NCBI RefSeq assembly: GCF_014189535.1
Contig: NZ_CP050308.1
Location: 1,550,001 to 1,614,000 of the forward strand
Origin: Rhizobium lusitanum
GTDB taxonomy: Bacteria > Pseudomonadota > Alphaproteobacteria > Rhizobiales > Rhizobiaceae
DNA length: 64,000 nucleotides
Direction of reading: 5' to 3'
The translations under genes were made by a program, and so were the position numbers. Below are positions 42,324 to 51,613 of this stretch, in pieces; the stretch's first letter is position 1, and every line of letters starts with the position of its first letter. The notes under the pieces were generated by a model. The model was given only the letters and a program-made list of their open reading frames with translations, did no database searches and was not told the origin of the DNA.

Positions 42324-43507
42324 TGCACATTGATGAAGACCCGCGCATGGCCGATGCCCAACCCTACGTCCTCTTCCGGGACGACAACACAGGAGAGGTA
42401 ATGATCTTCGCCGAGCCGGCGGAGATCATTGTTGCACGGACGCGCGCGGAATTCTTCGATGCCCTCGACCGGATGGAGCAGGCAAAGGCCGAAGGCAAAT
42501 GGCTAGCGGGCCATATGGCCTATGAAGCCGGCCATCTCTTCGAGGAAAAACTTGCGCTCTTTGCCGAGGAAAATCGCGAAACGCCGTTGCTCTGCTTCGG
42601 CGTTTTCGACGCTCCGGCAACGGACGGCCATCCCCTTGCCCAGCCGTTGCAGCGCCTTGAAAACCAGGAGTTCCTGACCGATGCGACGGCTGCGTGGAAC
42701 TTCCCCATATATAAAGAGAGATTCGACCGCCTGCATGGGCATATCCGCCAGGGCGATTGCTATCAGGCGAACCTCAGCATGCCGATCTCGGCGCGTTGGA
42801 ACGGTGATGCCAGGGCCGCCTTCTGGTCGCTGATCGAGCGCCAGCCCGTGAAGTACGGCGCGCTGGTCGATCTCGGCGGGCCGATCATTCTGTCCCGCTC
42901 ACCCGAACTCTTCTTCCGCACCGATGAAGGCGGCTGGATCGAGACGCATCCGATGAAGGGCACAGCCAGGCGCGGCGCAGACGCTACCGAGGATGCCGAA
43001 ATCATCAGCGCCATGCTCGCCGATGAGAAGACGCAGGCCGAAAACCGCATGATCGTCGATCTCCTGCGCAACGATATCTCACGCATCACCGAGGTCGGCA
43101 CGCTCGACGTGCCGAAACTCTTCGAGATCGAGACCTATCCGACACTGCACACGATGGTCAGCCATGTGCAGGCGAGGCTGCGCCCTGATATAACCATCCG
43201 CGATATCTTCGCCGCGCTCTTCCCCTGCGGCTCGATCACCGGCGCGCCGAAAATGCGGGCGATGGAAATCCTGCATGATCTCGAGGACAGCCCGCGCGAC
43301 GCCTATTGCGGAGCGATCGGCATGATCTCTCCCACGGGCGCCATGCGCTTTTCCGTGGCGATCCGCACCATCACGCTATTCGACGACGGCCGCGCCATCT
43401 TCAATGTCGGCGGCGGCATCGTTTTCGATTCGACGGCGGAAGCGGAATATGAAGAATGCCTCCTGAAGGCACGCTTCGCCGTGGGGGATCGATGGATCAA
43501 GCGCTAG
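42323..43507 (+). CDS. pabB: Aminodeoxychorismate synthase component I
   Basis: A chorismate-binding enzyme of about 394 residues that makes 4-amino-4-deoxychorismate for folate synthesis with a glutamine amidotransferase partner. MPISARW follows GDCYQANLS, then SRSPELFF, MKGTARRG, RMIVDLLRNDISRI and FPCGSITGAPKMRAM are the conserved blocks. ATG 42323 overlaps the pepF stop; ATG 42347 is an alternative start. Its end overlaps the class IV aminotransferase (pabC) by 16 bases. pabA is not in the window. Confidence 0.92.
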   Translation: MHIDEDPRMADAQPYVLFRDDNTGEVMIFAEPAEIIVARTRAEFFDALDRMEQAKAEGKWLAGHMAYEAGHLFEEKLALFAEENRETPLLCFGVFDAPATDGHPLAQPLQRLENQEFLTDATAAWNFPIYKERFDRLHGHIRQGDCYQANLSMPISARWNGDARAAFWSLIERQPVKYGALVDLGGPIILSRSPELFFRTDEGGWIETHPMKGTARRGADATEDAEIISAMLADEKTQAENRMIVDLLRNDISRITEVGTLDVPKLFEIETYPTLHTMVSHVQARLRPDITIRDIFAALFPCGSITGAPKMRAMEILHDLEDSPRDAYCGAIGMISPTGAMRFSVAIRTITLFDDGRAIFNVGGGIVFDSTAEAEYEECLLKARFAVGDRWIKR

Positions 43508-44133
43508 AGGATTTTTCGCTGATCGAAACGCTGCGTTACGAGCCGCAAACCCGCTTCGTGCGCCTGCGCCTGCACCTCGCCCGTCTGCAACGCTCCGCTC
43601 GCCGGCTGGGCTTTCCCGCGCCGAAGGATGCATTGACGAAACTGGACGCCGCCGTCGCCGGCGCGACCGCGCCGTTGCGGGTCCGCCTGACCTTCGATCG
43701 CGCTGGGAAAACCGATGTCACCACCGCCGCTTTCACGCCACTCGGCCCCGACACCGTCTGGCGCGTCCGCATCGCCAAGACCCGGATCGATTCCGCCGAC
43801 ACGCTGCTGCGCGTCAAGACCACGCGCCGATCGGTCTATGAAGCCGCTCGTGCCGAATATCCACAGGCGGAGGCAGACGAAGTTCTGTTGCTGAATGAAA
43901 AAGGCGAAGTCTGCGAAGGCACCATCACCTCGATCTTCCTCGATGACGGTTCGAGCCACCTGCGAACGCCGCCCATCTCTTGCGGCTTGCTCGCCGGCGT
44001 CTTGCGCACCGAGCTCATCTGCCAGCGTAAGGCCCGCGTTGGCAGGATCAAGGTGGACGATCTGGAAAAAGCCACGCTTTATGTCGGAAACTCCCTGCGC
44101 GGTCTGATCCGCGTGCAACTCCTATGGAATTGA
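43492..44133 (+). CDS. pabC: Class IV aminotransferase, aminodeoxychorismate lyase type
   Basis: A 213-residue PLP enzyme starting at ATG 43492 inside the pabB end. The first line LEDFSLIETLRYEPQ, the PLP-lysine in RVKTTRRSVYEAAR and the E-x-T-I-T-S-I-F segment (EVCEGTITSIFLDDG) followed by PISCGLLAGVLRTE are typical of the fold-type IV family. With pabB it completes 4-aminobenzoate synthesis. It is shorter than E. coli PabC (about 270) but like other rhizobial forms. Confidence 0.88.
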   Translation: MDQALEDFSLIETLRYEPQTRFVRLRLHLARLQRSARRLGFPAPKDALTKLDAAVAGATAPLRVRLTFDRAGKTDVTTAAFTPLGPDTVWRVRIAKTRIDSADTLLRVKTTRRSVYEAARAEYPQAEADEVLLLNEKGEVCEGTITSIFLDDGSSHLRTPPISCGLLAGVLRTELICQRKARVGRIKVDDLEKATLYVGNSLRGLIRVQLLWN

Positions 44134-44137
44134 CGCA

Positions 44138-44422
44138 ATGCTCATCCTTTCGCTGACCTACCTCAAGGGCAATGACGAAGCCGACAAGTACATGGAGCCG
44201 CATATGGCCTGGGTGAAGGAAGGCTATGCCAAGGGCTGGTTCCTCGCCTCCGGCCGCAAGGTGCCGCGCACCGGCGGCATCATCTTCGCCCGCGGTGATC
44301 GCGCCGAACTCGAAGCCTATGTCGCCGCCGATCCCTTCACCATCCACGGTGTCGCTGCCTACGAGGTCACGGAAATCGCCCTGACGACCGTGACCGAAGG
44401 GCTGGAGGCATTGAAAAGCTGA
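44138..44422 (+). CDS. YciI-family protein
   Basis: A 94-residue YciI-like protein: MLILSLTYLKGNDEADKYME, HMAWVKEGYAKGWFLASGRK, GGIIFARGDRAEL and PFTIHGVAAYEV. These small dimeric alpha/beta-barrel proteins carry a conserved His-Asp pair (here near H22 and D76) thought to catalyse or bind small molecules. It follows pabC by 4 bp and is probably in the same transcript. Function unknown. Confidence 0.88.
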   Translation: MLILSLTYLKGNDEADKYMEPHMAWVKEGYAKGWFLASGRKVPRTGGIIFARGDRAELEAYVAADPFTIHGVAAYEVTEIALTTVTEGLEALKS

Positions 44423-44432
44423 GAAAAGCCCG

Positions 44433-44801
44433 ATGGACGATCTGCATTCACATTTGAAAGATCTGGAAGAAAGGCTCTTCGACCCGGCTGTGCGCGGCTC
44501 GCGGCAAGCATTGGCGGAACTGCTCTGCACGGAGTTCCGCGAAATCGGCAGCTCCGGCCGGCTCTTCGACCTGGAAGACATCCTGACCCAGCTTCCGGCA
44601 GACCCGGGGGATACCGCCCTGCGGACACTTGAGGACTTCCATGTCAGCCAGCTGTCCGACGGTATCGCTCTCGTCACCTATCGGGCCACCCGCACATCTC
44701 CCGACAAGCCCACTGTCCGATCACTCAGAAGTTCGATCTGGCGGCTGGAGGCGGACGGATGTTGGCGGATGCTCTTCCATCAGGGAACGCTGACGCGATA
44801 A
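44433..44801 (+). CDS. DUF4440/NTF2-like protein
   Basis: A 122-residue protein with the cone-shaped NTF2-like fold signature of DUF4440: HLKDLEERLFDPAVRGSRQA, LLCTEFREIGSSGRLFD, and ISLVTYRATR-like VALVTYRATR. The end RSSIWRLEADGCWRMLFHQG is typical. It binds a small hydrophobic ligand in other family members, with no defined substrate here. In the same run as the YciI gene (10-bp gap). Confidence 0.82.
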   Translation: MDDLHSHLKDLEERLFDPAVRGSRQALAELLCTEFREIGSSGRLFDLEDILTQLPADPGDTALRTLEDFHVSQLSDGIALVTYRATRTSPDKPTVRSLRSSIWRLEADGCWRMLFHQGTLTR

Positions 44802-44810
44802 GCTTTATCC

Positions 44811-45704
44811 ATGACACAACTGACCTACACACCCTATGACGGCTCCGCAAAACCCTTCACCATCGGCCTCGTGCCGTTGGATCTCACCCGCTGGATCGAG
44901 CCGGATGCCGATCTCGGGCGCTATCTCGATGAGAAGCAGCGTCTCTTCCGCGATTATCTGAGCGAGATTTTCGTTGCCGAGGATAATACGCAGGACGCAC
45001 AGCAAGAGGCGCTCGACCTGCTCACGGCCTATCTCTGCGAACAGCATCCGGCCATCCATCGCCGCGACGGCGATATCGTCAAGGCCGACGGTCATTCAGT
45101 CGATCTCGCCGACGCCTCGCTTCCGCCGCTTCTGAAGGCCGGCTCGCTGGTCGCCGACGATCTCGTCATCATGCGCCGCAAGGCCGACGGCTGGCATCTC
45201 GTCGCCGGCCATGTCGCCTTCCCCTCCTCTTGGTCGCTTCAGGAGAAATTCGGACGGCCGATGCAGGCGATCCACGCCGATGTGCCCGGTTTCGGCGAGG
45301 GCACCCGCAATGCCACCCTGATCACCCGCATCTTCGACAATCTGCAGGAGTCACAGCCCGTCGAGCGGCTGAACTGGTCGGTGAACATGACAGATGAGCT
45401 GTTTCTCTCGGCCTCAAAACACAAACATCCGCCAGTCACCACGGCGCCTACCCTCGAAACCCGCTTCGCTCGCGTCGAGCGCCAGACGCTGCGCAAGCTG
45501 CCGATCTCGGGCGATGTTCTCTTCACCATCCGCGTCTATGTCGACCCGATCGCCGCGATCGCCCATCACCCCAGAGCCCAGGAACTCGCATCGAACTTCG
45601 CCGCGCAACTGGATGCATTGGACGAACACCAGACGGCGTATAAGGGACTGATCCATCAGAAAGCCGAGTTGGTGAAGCAATTGCGGGTGTTGGCCGGCAT
45701 ATAG
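44811..45704 (+). CDS. Haem-dependent oxidative N-demethylase family protein (DUF3445)
   Basis: A 297-residue protein of DUF3445: FTIGLVPLDLTRWIEPDADL, LLTAYLCEQHP, the segment GWHLVAGHVAFPSSWSLQEK and FGRPMQAIHADVPGFGEGTR, then RVERQTLRKLPISGDVLFTI. The family is known as haem-dependent oxidative N-demethylases acting on methylamines such as dimethylamine; here the substrate is inferred only. It follows the NTF2-like gene by 9 bp. Confidence 0.88.
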   Translation: MTQLTYTPYDGSAKPFTIGLVPLDLTRWIEPDADLGRYLDEKQRLFRDYLSEIFVAEDNTQDAQQEALDLLTAYLCEQHPAIHRRDGDIVKADGHSVDLADASLPPLLKAGSLVADDLVIMRRKADGWHLVAGHVAFPSSWSLQEKFGRPMQAIHADVPGFGEGTRNATLITRIFDNLQESQPVERLNWSVNMTDELFLSASKHKHPPVTTAPTLETRFARVERQTLRKLPISGDVLFTIRVYVDPIAAIAHHPRAQELASNFAAQLDALDEHQTAYKGLIHQKAELVKQLRVLAGI

Positions 45705-45896
45705 GAATGCGACAAGCAACAAACCCGTCGCAAACCGCGTGTATGGTGCCATTCTATTGACTTTCCCCGACGTAGCCCGGAGAGCTCTTTATTGTGACAT
45801 CAATTTGTGATTAGAGCCGTCCATCTCGCGTTTTCACGCAAACATTGATTGAATTTCATAGGCCGAACGGCGTCCTGCCTTTCGAAGGAGACAAGA

Positions 45897-47348
45897 ATGA
45901 CGAAACACAAATATCCGGTATATGCCGAAATTACCGGCCCGATCGTGATGATCGGCTTTGGCTCCATCGGCCGCGGCACCCTGCCCCTGATCGAGCGCCA
46001 TTTCAAATTCGACAAAAGCCGGATAGTCGTCATCGACCCCCGCGAAGAGCCCGCCGACATGGAAATCCTGGCGAAGCACGGCGTTCGTCATATCAAGGAA
46101 CATGTCACCAAGGAAAACTACAAGGAGCTGCTGAAGCCGCTCCTGACGGAAGGCGGCGGTCAGGGCTTCTGCGTCAACCTCTCTGTTGATACCGGCTCGC
46201 TCGACCTGGTCAAGCTCTGCCGCAAGCTCGACGTGCTCTACATCGACACCGTCGTCGAGCCTTGGCTCGGCTTCTATTTCGACAAGAACCTGAAGAATGC
46301 CGACCGCACCAACTACGCCCTGCGCGAAACCATGCGCAAGGAAAAGGCGAAGAACCCGGGCGGCACCACGGCCGTTTCCACCTGCGGCGCCAATCCGGGC
46401 ATGGTCTCCTGGTTCGTCAAGCAGGCGCTCGTCAACCTCGCCAACGACATCGGCGTGAAGTTCGAAGAGCCGGATCAGCATGACCGCGAAGGCTGGGCCA
46501 AGCTGATGAAGAAGGTCGGCGTCAAGGGCATCCACATCGCCGAACGCGACACGCAGCGCACCAAGCATCCGAAGCCGCTGAACGTCTTCTGGAACACATG
46601 GTCCGTCGAAGGCTTCATCTCCGAAGGCCTGCAGCCCGCCGAACTCGGCTGGGGCACGCATGAAGAGTGGATGCCGAAGAACGCCAAGAAGCACAAGAAG
46701 GGCTCCAAGGCCGCCATCTACCTCGAACAGCCGGGCGCCAACACCCGCGTCCGCACCTGGTGCCCGACGCCGGGTCCGCAATACGGCTTCCTGGTCACGC
46801 ATAACGAATCGATCTCGATCGCCGACTTCTTCACGGTCCGCGACAAGGACGGCGACGTTACCTTCCGCCCGACCTGCCATTATGCCTACCATCCGGCCAA
46901 CGACGCCGTGCTCTCGTTGCACGAAATGTTCGGCAATGGCGGCACGCCGCAGCCGGTTCACCACGTCCTCGACGAACATGAGCTGGAAGACGGCGTCGAC
47001 GAACTCGGCGTGTTGCTTTATGGCCACGACAAGAACGCCTATTGGTACGGTTCGCGCCTGTCTCTCGAAGAGACCCGCCGCATCGCTCCCTACCAGAACG
47101 CAACCGGCCTGCAGGTGACCTCCGCCGTTCTCGCCGGCATGGTCTGGGCACTCGAAAATCCGACCGCCGGCATCGTCGAAGCCGACGAGATCGACTACAA
47201 GCGCTGCCTCGAAGTGCAGCTGCCCTATCTCGGCCCGGTTGAAGGTCACTACACCGACTGGACGCCGCTCGATGGTCGTCCTGGCCTGTTCCCGGAAGAT
47301 ATCGACACCAAGGATCCTTGGCAGTTCAAGAACATCCTCGTTCGCTGA
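45897..47348 (+). CDS. hss: Homospermidine synthase
   Basis: A 483-residue NAD-dependent enzyme that joins two putrescine molecules (or spermidine and putrescine) to homospermidine, the typical rhizobial polyamine. The NAD-binding start YAEITGPIVMIGFGSIGRGT, VNLSVDTGSLDLVKLCRKLD, and GANPGMVSWFVKQALVNLAN are conserved. ATG 45897 is chosen because AAGGAG lies 8-13 bases upstream. A single-gene unit with its own terminator. Confidence 0.94.
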   Translation: MTKHKYPVYAEITGPIVMIGFGSIGRGTLPLIERHFKFDKSRIVVIDPREEPADMEILAKHGVRHIKEHVTKENYKELLKPLLTEGGGQGFCVNLSVDTGSLDLVKLCRKLDVLYIDTVVEPWLGFYFDKNLKNADRTNYALRETMRKEKAKNPGGTTAVSTCGANPGMVSWFVKQALVNLANDIGVKFEEPDQHDREGWAKLMKKVGVKGIHIAERDTQRTKHPKPLNVFWNTWSVEGFISEGLQPAELGWGTHEEWMPKNAKKHKKGSKAAIYLEQPGANTRVRTWCPTPGPQYGFLVTHNESISIADFFTVRDKDGDVTFRPTCHYAYHPANDAVLSLHEMFGNGGTPQPVHHVLDEHELEDGVDELGVLLYGHDKNAYWYGSRLSLEETRRIAPYQNATGLQVTSAVLAGMVWALENPTAGIVEADEIDYKRCLEVQLPYLGPVEGHYTDWTPLDGRPGLFPEDIDTKDPWQFKNILVR

Positions 47349-47379
47349 TCGACGCATTATCTGCATAGTCGAAAATTCA

Positions 47380-47409
47380 AATGCTCGCACAGGTCGTGCG
47401 GGCATTTTT
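47380..47409 (+). terminator. Terminator of hss
   Basis: AATGCTCGCAC pairs with GTGCGGGCATT (one G-U pair), followed by TTTTG, 31 bp after the hss stop. Confidence 0.85.
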
Positions 47410-47530
47410 GTTACACTCGCTAGATAAATCAAGGTGATGAGGCCGTGAAGTCTTGCTTTCGACAGATGGTCGCGCCATGTTTCTCGCAATCGCCACGACG
47501 CCAATCCGCCTTTTATCGCGGGAGAGATTT

Positions 47531-47917
47531 ATGAAGATCAAGTCCAGCCTTGCCCTAATCACCGCCGCGGCAGCGCTCTCCGCCTGCGTCGACTTCGGCG
47601 GATCTCGCCCTCCACCGGTTACCATGGGCGGGGGCGCACAGCCGCGCACAACGACGGTGGACGGCAACTGGAGCGACACAAACGGGCTGAGCTCGTCATT
47701 TTCGGGTGGCAGGTTCGAGACGCATACGACCGACGGCACGAATACGCAGATGGCGTCGGGAACCTATTCGACAGATCCGTCGGGCACGATTCAGATCAAT
47801 CTGTATTCGAACGTCAAGCGCACCAGCTCCAAGGTCAATTGCTTCCTGGCCAACCCCAGCCAGCTTAACTGCACGGCTGAAGGCGGCGGACACTTCTCGC
47901 TCAACCGCCAGGGCTGA
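47531..47917 (+). CDS. Omp10-like outer-membrane lipoprotein
   Basis: A 128-residue lipoprotein. The ATG at 47531 (MKIKSSLALITAAAALSACV) gives a lipobox LSAC, so Cys 19 would be lipidated; GGGAG precedes it. The mature part reads TTTVDGNWSDTNGLSSSFSG, TDGTNTQMASGTYSTDPSGT, and ends SQLNCTAEGGGHFSLNRQG, similar to Brucella Omp10, an outer-membrane lipoprotein. The role is structural or unknown. Confidence 0.85.
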   Translation: MKIKSSLALITAAAALSACVDFGGSRPPPVTMGGGAQPRTTTVDGNWSDTNGLSSSFSGGRFETHTTDGTNTQMASGTYSTDPSGTIQINLYSNVKRTSSKVNCFLANPSQLNCTAEGGGHFSLNRQG

Positions 47918-47945
47918 GACCGGCATCGCGGACGGGTAGGACGGC

Positions 47946-48266
47946 ATGCGCAGGATGGCGCTCTATATCCTCCTGATCATCGGCTTGCCGTTCGCCATTC
48001 TGGCGGTAATTCTTCCCGCCAATAGCTATAAGGCCCAAGGCATAACCGCGCTCGATTGCGACGGGCCGATGAGCGTCCTGATCATCGCGATACCGGTCTT
48101 GCTGCTCTATGCTGGCGGCATGATCCTGCTCTATCGCGACAAGAGCCGGCGCTTTCATCGCATCGCGGCGCTTTGCTGCCTGTTCGTCTCTCTCGCCATC
48201 GGCTGGAATGTCATTGCCGCCGTGCGGGAAGCCTATGGCGACGCCTCAATCGAGGCCTGCGCCTGA
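47946..48266 (+). CDS. Small membrane protein of unknown function
   Basis: A 106-residue protein with three predicted transmembrane helices: about 4-25 (ALYILLIIGLPFAILAVILP), 42-63 (VLIIAIPVLLLYAGGMILLY) and 73-93 (AALCCLFVSLAIGWNVIAAV). It opens 28 bp after the Omp10-like gene and may be in the same unit. No family was recognised. Confidence 0.7.
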   Translation: MRRMALYILLIIGLPFAILAVILPANSYKAQGITALDCDGPMSVLIIAIPVLLLYAGGMILLYRDKSRRFHRIAALCCLFVSLAIGWNVIAAVREAYGDASIEACA

Positions 48267-48414
48267 TCTCGCGGCCTCCCGCCTGTGGATTTGTAAAATC
48301 CTAATCAACCAACAGCTTTCGCTTGCGCTCGTCCCGCCGTGATGGAAACATCGCGGCAGGGGAGCCGCCAAGGGAACGGGCGGATCGGATTGTGAAAAAC
48401 AACAGGAGAGAACG

Positions 48415-50460
48415 ATGACGAAGCCCTTCGGAGTGGGTCTGTTGGCTACAGCCGCCTTGGCGCTCAGCACAAGCGCCGCTTTCGCGGACTATCAGCTCAA
48501 CATTCTGCACTTCAATGACTTCCATTCCCGCGTGGAGTCGATCAACAAATTCGACACCACCTGCTCTGCTGCGGAAGAAGCCAAGAACGAATGCTTCGGC
48601 GGCGCGGCGCGGATGAAAACCATGATCGATCAACGCCGCGCAGCCCTTGCCGGCCAGAATGTCCTGGTGCTCGATGCCGGCGACAATTTCCAGGGCTCGC
48701 TGTTCTATACGACCTACAAGGGCGCGGCCGAGGTCGAGTTCCTCAACGATATGAAGATCGACGCCATGACCGTCGGCAACCACGAATTCGATGATGGCGA
48801 AGAGCCGCTGGCCGCTTTCCTCGACAAGGCGAAATTCCCCGTCGTCACCGCCAATATGGTCGTCGATGGCCAGTCGAAAATCGGCGACCGCATCAAGAAA
48901 TCCATCGTGCTCGACATCGGCGGCCAGAAGATCGGTATCGTCGGCGCCGTTACCAGTGAGACGCCGGAACTCTCCTCGCCCGGCCCGCATGTCAAGATCA
49001 CCGACGATGCCGCCGCGATCAGCGCCGAGGTGGATGCGCTGAAGTCGCAGGGTGTCAACAAGATCATCGCGCTCACCCATGTCGGCTATCCGCGTGACGT
49101 CGAAAAGATCGCCAAGATCGCCGGCGTCAGTGTCGTCGTTGGCGGCCATTCGCATACGCTGCTGTCGAACACGGATCCGAAAGCCGCCGGCCCTTATCCG
49201 ACCATGGTCGACAACCCCGCTGGCTATAAGGTCCCGGTCGTCCAGGCCGCGTCCTACAGCAAATATCTCGGCGACGTCGTCATCACCTTCGACGACAACG
49301 GCGCCGTCAAGGACGCCAAGGGCGATCCGATCCTGCTCGACGCCTCAGTCAAGCCCGACCCTGTGATCGCCGCCCGCGTCCAGGAAATGGCCAAGCCGAT
49401 CGAGGAACTCCGTCATAAGGTGATCGGCAGTTCCGAGGGCACGATCGAAGCCGCCCGTGAGGTTTGCCGCGTGCAGGAATGCTCCATGGGCAACCTCGTC
49501 GCCGACGCCATTCTCGAGCGGACGAAGGGACAGGGCATCAGCATCGCCATCCAGAACGGCGGCGGATTGCGCGCCTCGATCGGCGCCGGCGACATCAGCA
49601 TGGGCGGCGTTCTGACCGTATTGCCATTCCAGAACACCGTCGCCACCTTCCAGTTGACGGGTGCGGAAGTGAAGACGGCGCTGGAGAACGGTCTCAGCCA
49701 GATAGACGAAGGTGCCGGCCGCTTCCCGCAGGTCTCCGGCCTCAAATATAGCTTCGACAAATCCAAGCCACCCGGCAGCCGCCTGGTCTCCGTCACGGTG
49801 CAGGAAGGCACGGAATTCGCGCCGCTCGATCCCGACAAGACCTATGGCATCGTCAGCAACAACTACATGCGCGCCGGCGGCGACGGCTATGTCGTCTTCG
49901 CGCAGAATGGCAAGAACGCCTATGACTTCGGCCCTGATCTGGCGGGCGTGGTGGCCGACTATCTGGCCGCGCATAATCCTTACAAGCCTTACACGGACGG
50001 CCGCATAAGCCAGGTCGCCGCCGCACAGCCGGAGGCAGCAAAACCTGCGCAGACACAGGAGCCGGCAGCCGCGCCGGATCAGAAGCCAGCTCCGGCGGCA
50101 GCGAATACCGGCACAGCACCCGCGACCACCACGGCGCCGGCCACGCCAGCACCCGCCGCATCGGCGCCCGCAACCGCCGCGCCGGCCACCAGCGCACCGG
50201 CGGCAACCGCTCCTGCGGCAACAACAACCCCACCAGCCGCAACGGCTCCAGCAACGACGACGGTCGCCCCGGCAACCCAAACCAATGAACCGCCAAAGAC
50301 ACCGACCACTCATGTCATCGTCGCCGGCGACACGCTTTGGGATATCGCCAAGACCTATTACGGCAAAGCCAACGACTGGCACAAGCTCCTGGCGGCCAAC
50401 CGTAATCTCAAGCCGCACCGGCTTCTCGTCGGTGAGGAATTGAAGATTCCGGCCAAGTAA
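48415..50460 (+). CDS. Exported 5'-nucleotidase/metallophosphatase with LysM domain
   Basis: A 681-residue protein. Signal peptide at 1-24, then a calcineurin-like metallophosphatase at about 25-280 (NILHFNDFHSRVES, VLDAGDNFQGS, GNHEFDDG, VVGGHSHT), a 5'-nucleotidase C-terminal domain at about 310-500 (MGNLVADAILERTKG, then NGGGLRASIGAGDI), a long Ala/Pro/Thr-rich linker (about 520-625) and a terminal LysM peptidoglycan-binding domain (HVIVAGDTLWDIAKTYYGKA). It would hydrolyse nucleotides at the cell wall. The LysM fusion is unusual for 5'-nucleotidases but is known in rhizobia. Confidence 0.9.
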   Translation: MTKPFGVGLLATAALALSTSAAFADYQLNILHFNDFHSRVESINKFDTTCSAAEEAKNECFGGAARMKTMIDQRRAALAGQNVLVLDAGDNFQGSLFYTTYKGAAEVEFLNDMKIDAMTVGNHEFDDGEEPLAAFLDKAKFPVVTANMVVDGQSKIGDRIKKSIVLDIGGQKIGIVGAVTSETPELSSPGPHVKITDDAAAISAEVDALKSQGVNKIIALTHVGYPRDVEKIAKIAGVSVVVGGHSHTLLSNTDPKAAGPYPTMVDNPAGYKVPVVQAASYSKYLGDVVITFDDNGAVKDAKGDPILLDASVKPDPVIAARVQEMAKPIEELRHKVIGSSEGTIEAAREVCRVQECSMGNLVADAILERTKGQGISIAIQNGGGLRASIGAGDISMGGVLTVLPFQNTVATFQLTGAEVKTALENGLSQIDEGAGRFPQVSGLKYSFDKSKPPGSRLVSVTVQEGTEFAPLDPDKTYGIVSNNYMRAGGDGYVVFAQNGKNAYDFGPDLAGVVADYLAAHNPYKPYTDGRISQVAAAQPEAAKPAQTQEPAAAPDQKPAPAAANTGTAPATTTAPATPAPAASAPATAAPATSAPAATAPAATTTPPAATAPATTTVAPATQTNEPPKTPTTHVIVAGDTLWDIAKTYYGKANDWHKLLAANRNLKPHRLLVGEELKIPAK

Positions 50461-50486
50461 GGACGATTTGTCTCGCAGGACTTAGC

Positions 50487-50514
50487 CGGTCCGGGCTTTT
50501 CCGGGCCGCCTTTT
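50487..50514 (+). terminator. Terminator of the 5'-nucleotidase gene
   Basis: CGGTCCGG pairs with CCGGGCCG (one G-U pair) across a 6-base loop, followed by CCTTTTG. Confidence 0.75.
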
Positions 50515-50557
50515 GTTCCTATGTGAGGGCTTCGTTTCGCGAGAAGGAATTTAATCG

Positions 50558-51592
50558 ATGACAGCAGATCTGAGCGCCGTTCCGCCCGAGCACCCGAATG
50601 TCAAATTCGGCAAGGTTGGCGTGCTGCTTGTAAACCTCGGAACACCTGATGGCACCGATTACTCCTCCATGCGTCGCTACCTGCGTGAATTTCTGACGGA
50701 CCGCCGCGTCATCGAGTGGTCTCGCTGGAAATGGTATCCGATCCTGTTCGGTATCGTACTCAACACTCGACCGCAGAAAGTCGGCAAGGCCTACGAGACG
50801 ATCTGGAACAAGGAAAAAAACGAGAGCTACCTTCGCACCTATACGCGCAATCAGTCCGACCTGATGGCCCAACGCCTGCGCGATCTTCCCAACATCTGCG
50901 TCGATTGGGCCATGCGTTACGGCCAACCCTCCATCGGCGACCGCATCCAGACTCTCAAGGATCAAGGTTGCGAGCGCATCGTACTCTTTCCGCTGTATCC
51001 GCAATACGCTGCCGCAACGACGGCAACCGTCAATGACAAGGCGTTCGAGAAGCTGGCTAAGATGCGCTGGCAGCCGGCGATCCGTACCGTACCGCAATAC
51101 CATGACGACGACACCTACATCGAGGCACTTGCCAATTCCGTGACCCGGCATCTTTCAACACTCGACTGGAAGCCCGAAAAAATCCTCGCCTCTTTCCACG
51201 GCATACCGATGTCGTACTTCAAACTGGGCGATCCGTATTATTGTTTCTGTCAGAAAACAGGCCGTCTGCTACGCGAAAAGCTCGGTCTTGCCGAGGATCA
51301 GTTCATGGTCACTTTCCAGTCCCGTTTCGGCCCGGAGGAATGGCTGCAGCCCTATACCGACAAGACGGTGGAGAGCCTTGCAAGGGAAGGCACCAAGCGC
51401 ATAGCCGTCCTCAACCCCGGCTTTGTTTCCGACTGCCTGGAAACACTTGAGGAAATCGCCGAACAGGCGGCCGAATCCTTCCATCACAACGGCGGCGAGA
51501 AGTTCACGCATATCCCGTGCCTCAACGACGGCGAAGACGGCATGCGGGTGCTGGAGACGGTAGTGCGGCGGGAGCTGTCGGGCTGGGCCTGA
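50558..51592 (+). CDS. hemH: Ferrochelatase
   Basis: A 344-residue enzyme that inserts ferrous iron into protoporphyrin IX, the last step of haem synthesis. KVGVLLVNLGTPDGTDYSSM, LFPLYPQYAAATTATVND and the catalytic His/Glu regions (ILASFHGIPMSYFKLGDPYY, NPGFVSDCLETLEEIAEQAA) match HemH. The ATG follows a weak AGAAGGAA site. No other haem genes are adjacent. Confidence 0.95.
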   Translation: MTADLSAVPPEHPNVKFGKVGVLLVNLGTPDGTDYSSMRRYLREFLTDRRVIEWSRWKWYPILFGIVLNTRPQKVGKAYETIWNKEKNESYLRTYTRNQSDLMAQRLRDLPNICVDWAMRYGQPSIGDRIQTLKDQGCERIVLFPLYPQYAAATTATVNDKAFEKLAKMRWQPAIRTVPQYHDDDTYIEALANSVTRHLSTLDWKPEKILASFHGIPMSYFKLGDPYYCFCQKTGRLLREKLGLAEDQFMVTFQSRFGPEEWLQPYTDKTVESLAREGTKRIAVLNPGFVSDCLETLEEIAEQAAESFHHNGGEKFTHIPCLNDGEDGMRVLETVVRRELSGWA

Positions 51593-51613
51593 TCTGAATG
51601 GCCCAGCGCCGCC

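Noticed and set aside
45834..47504. 556-residue minus-strand frame opposite hss
   Set aside because: Antisense of homospermidine synthase with no ribosome site or recognisable domain.
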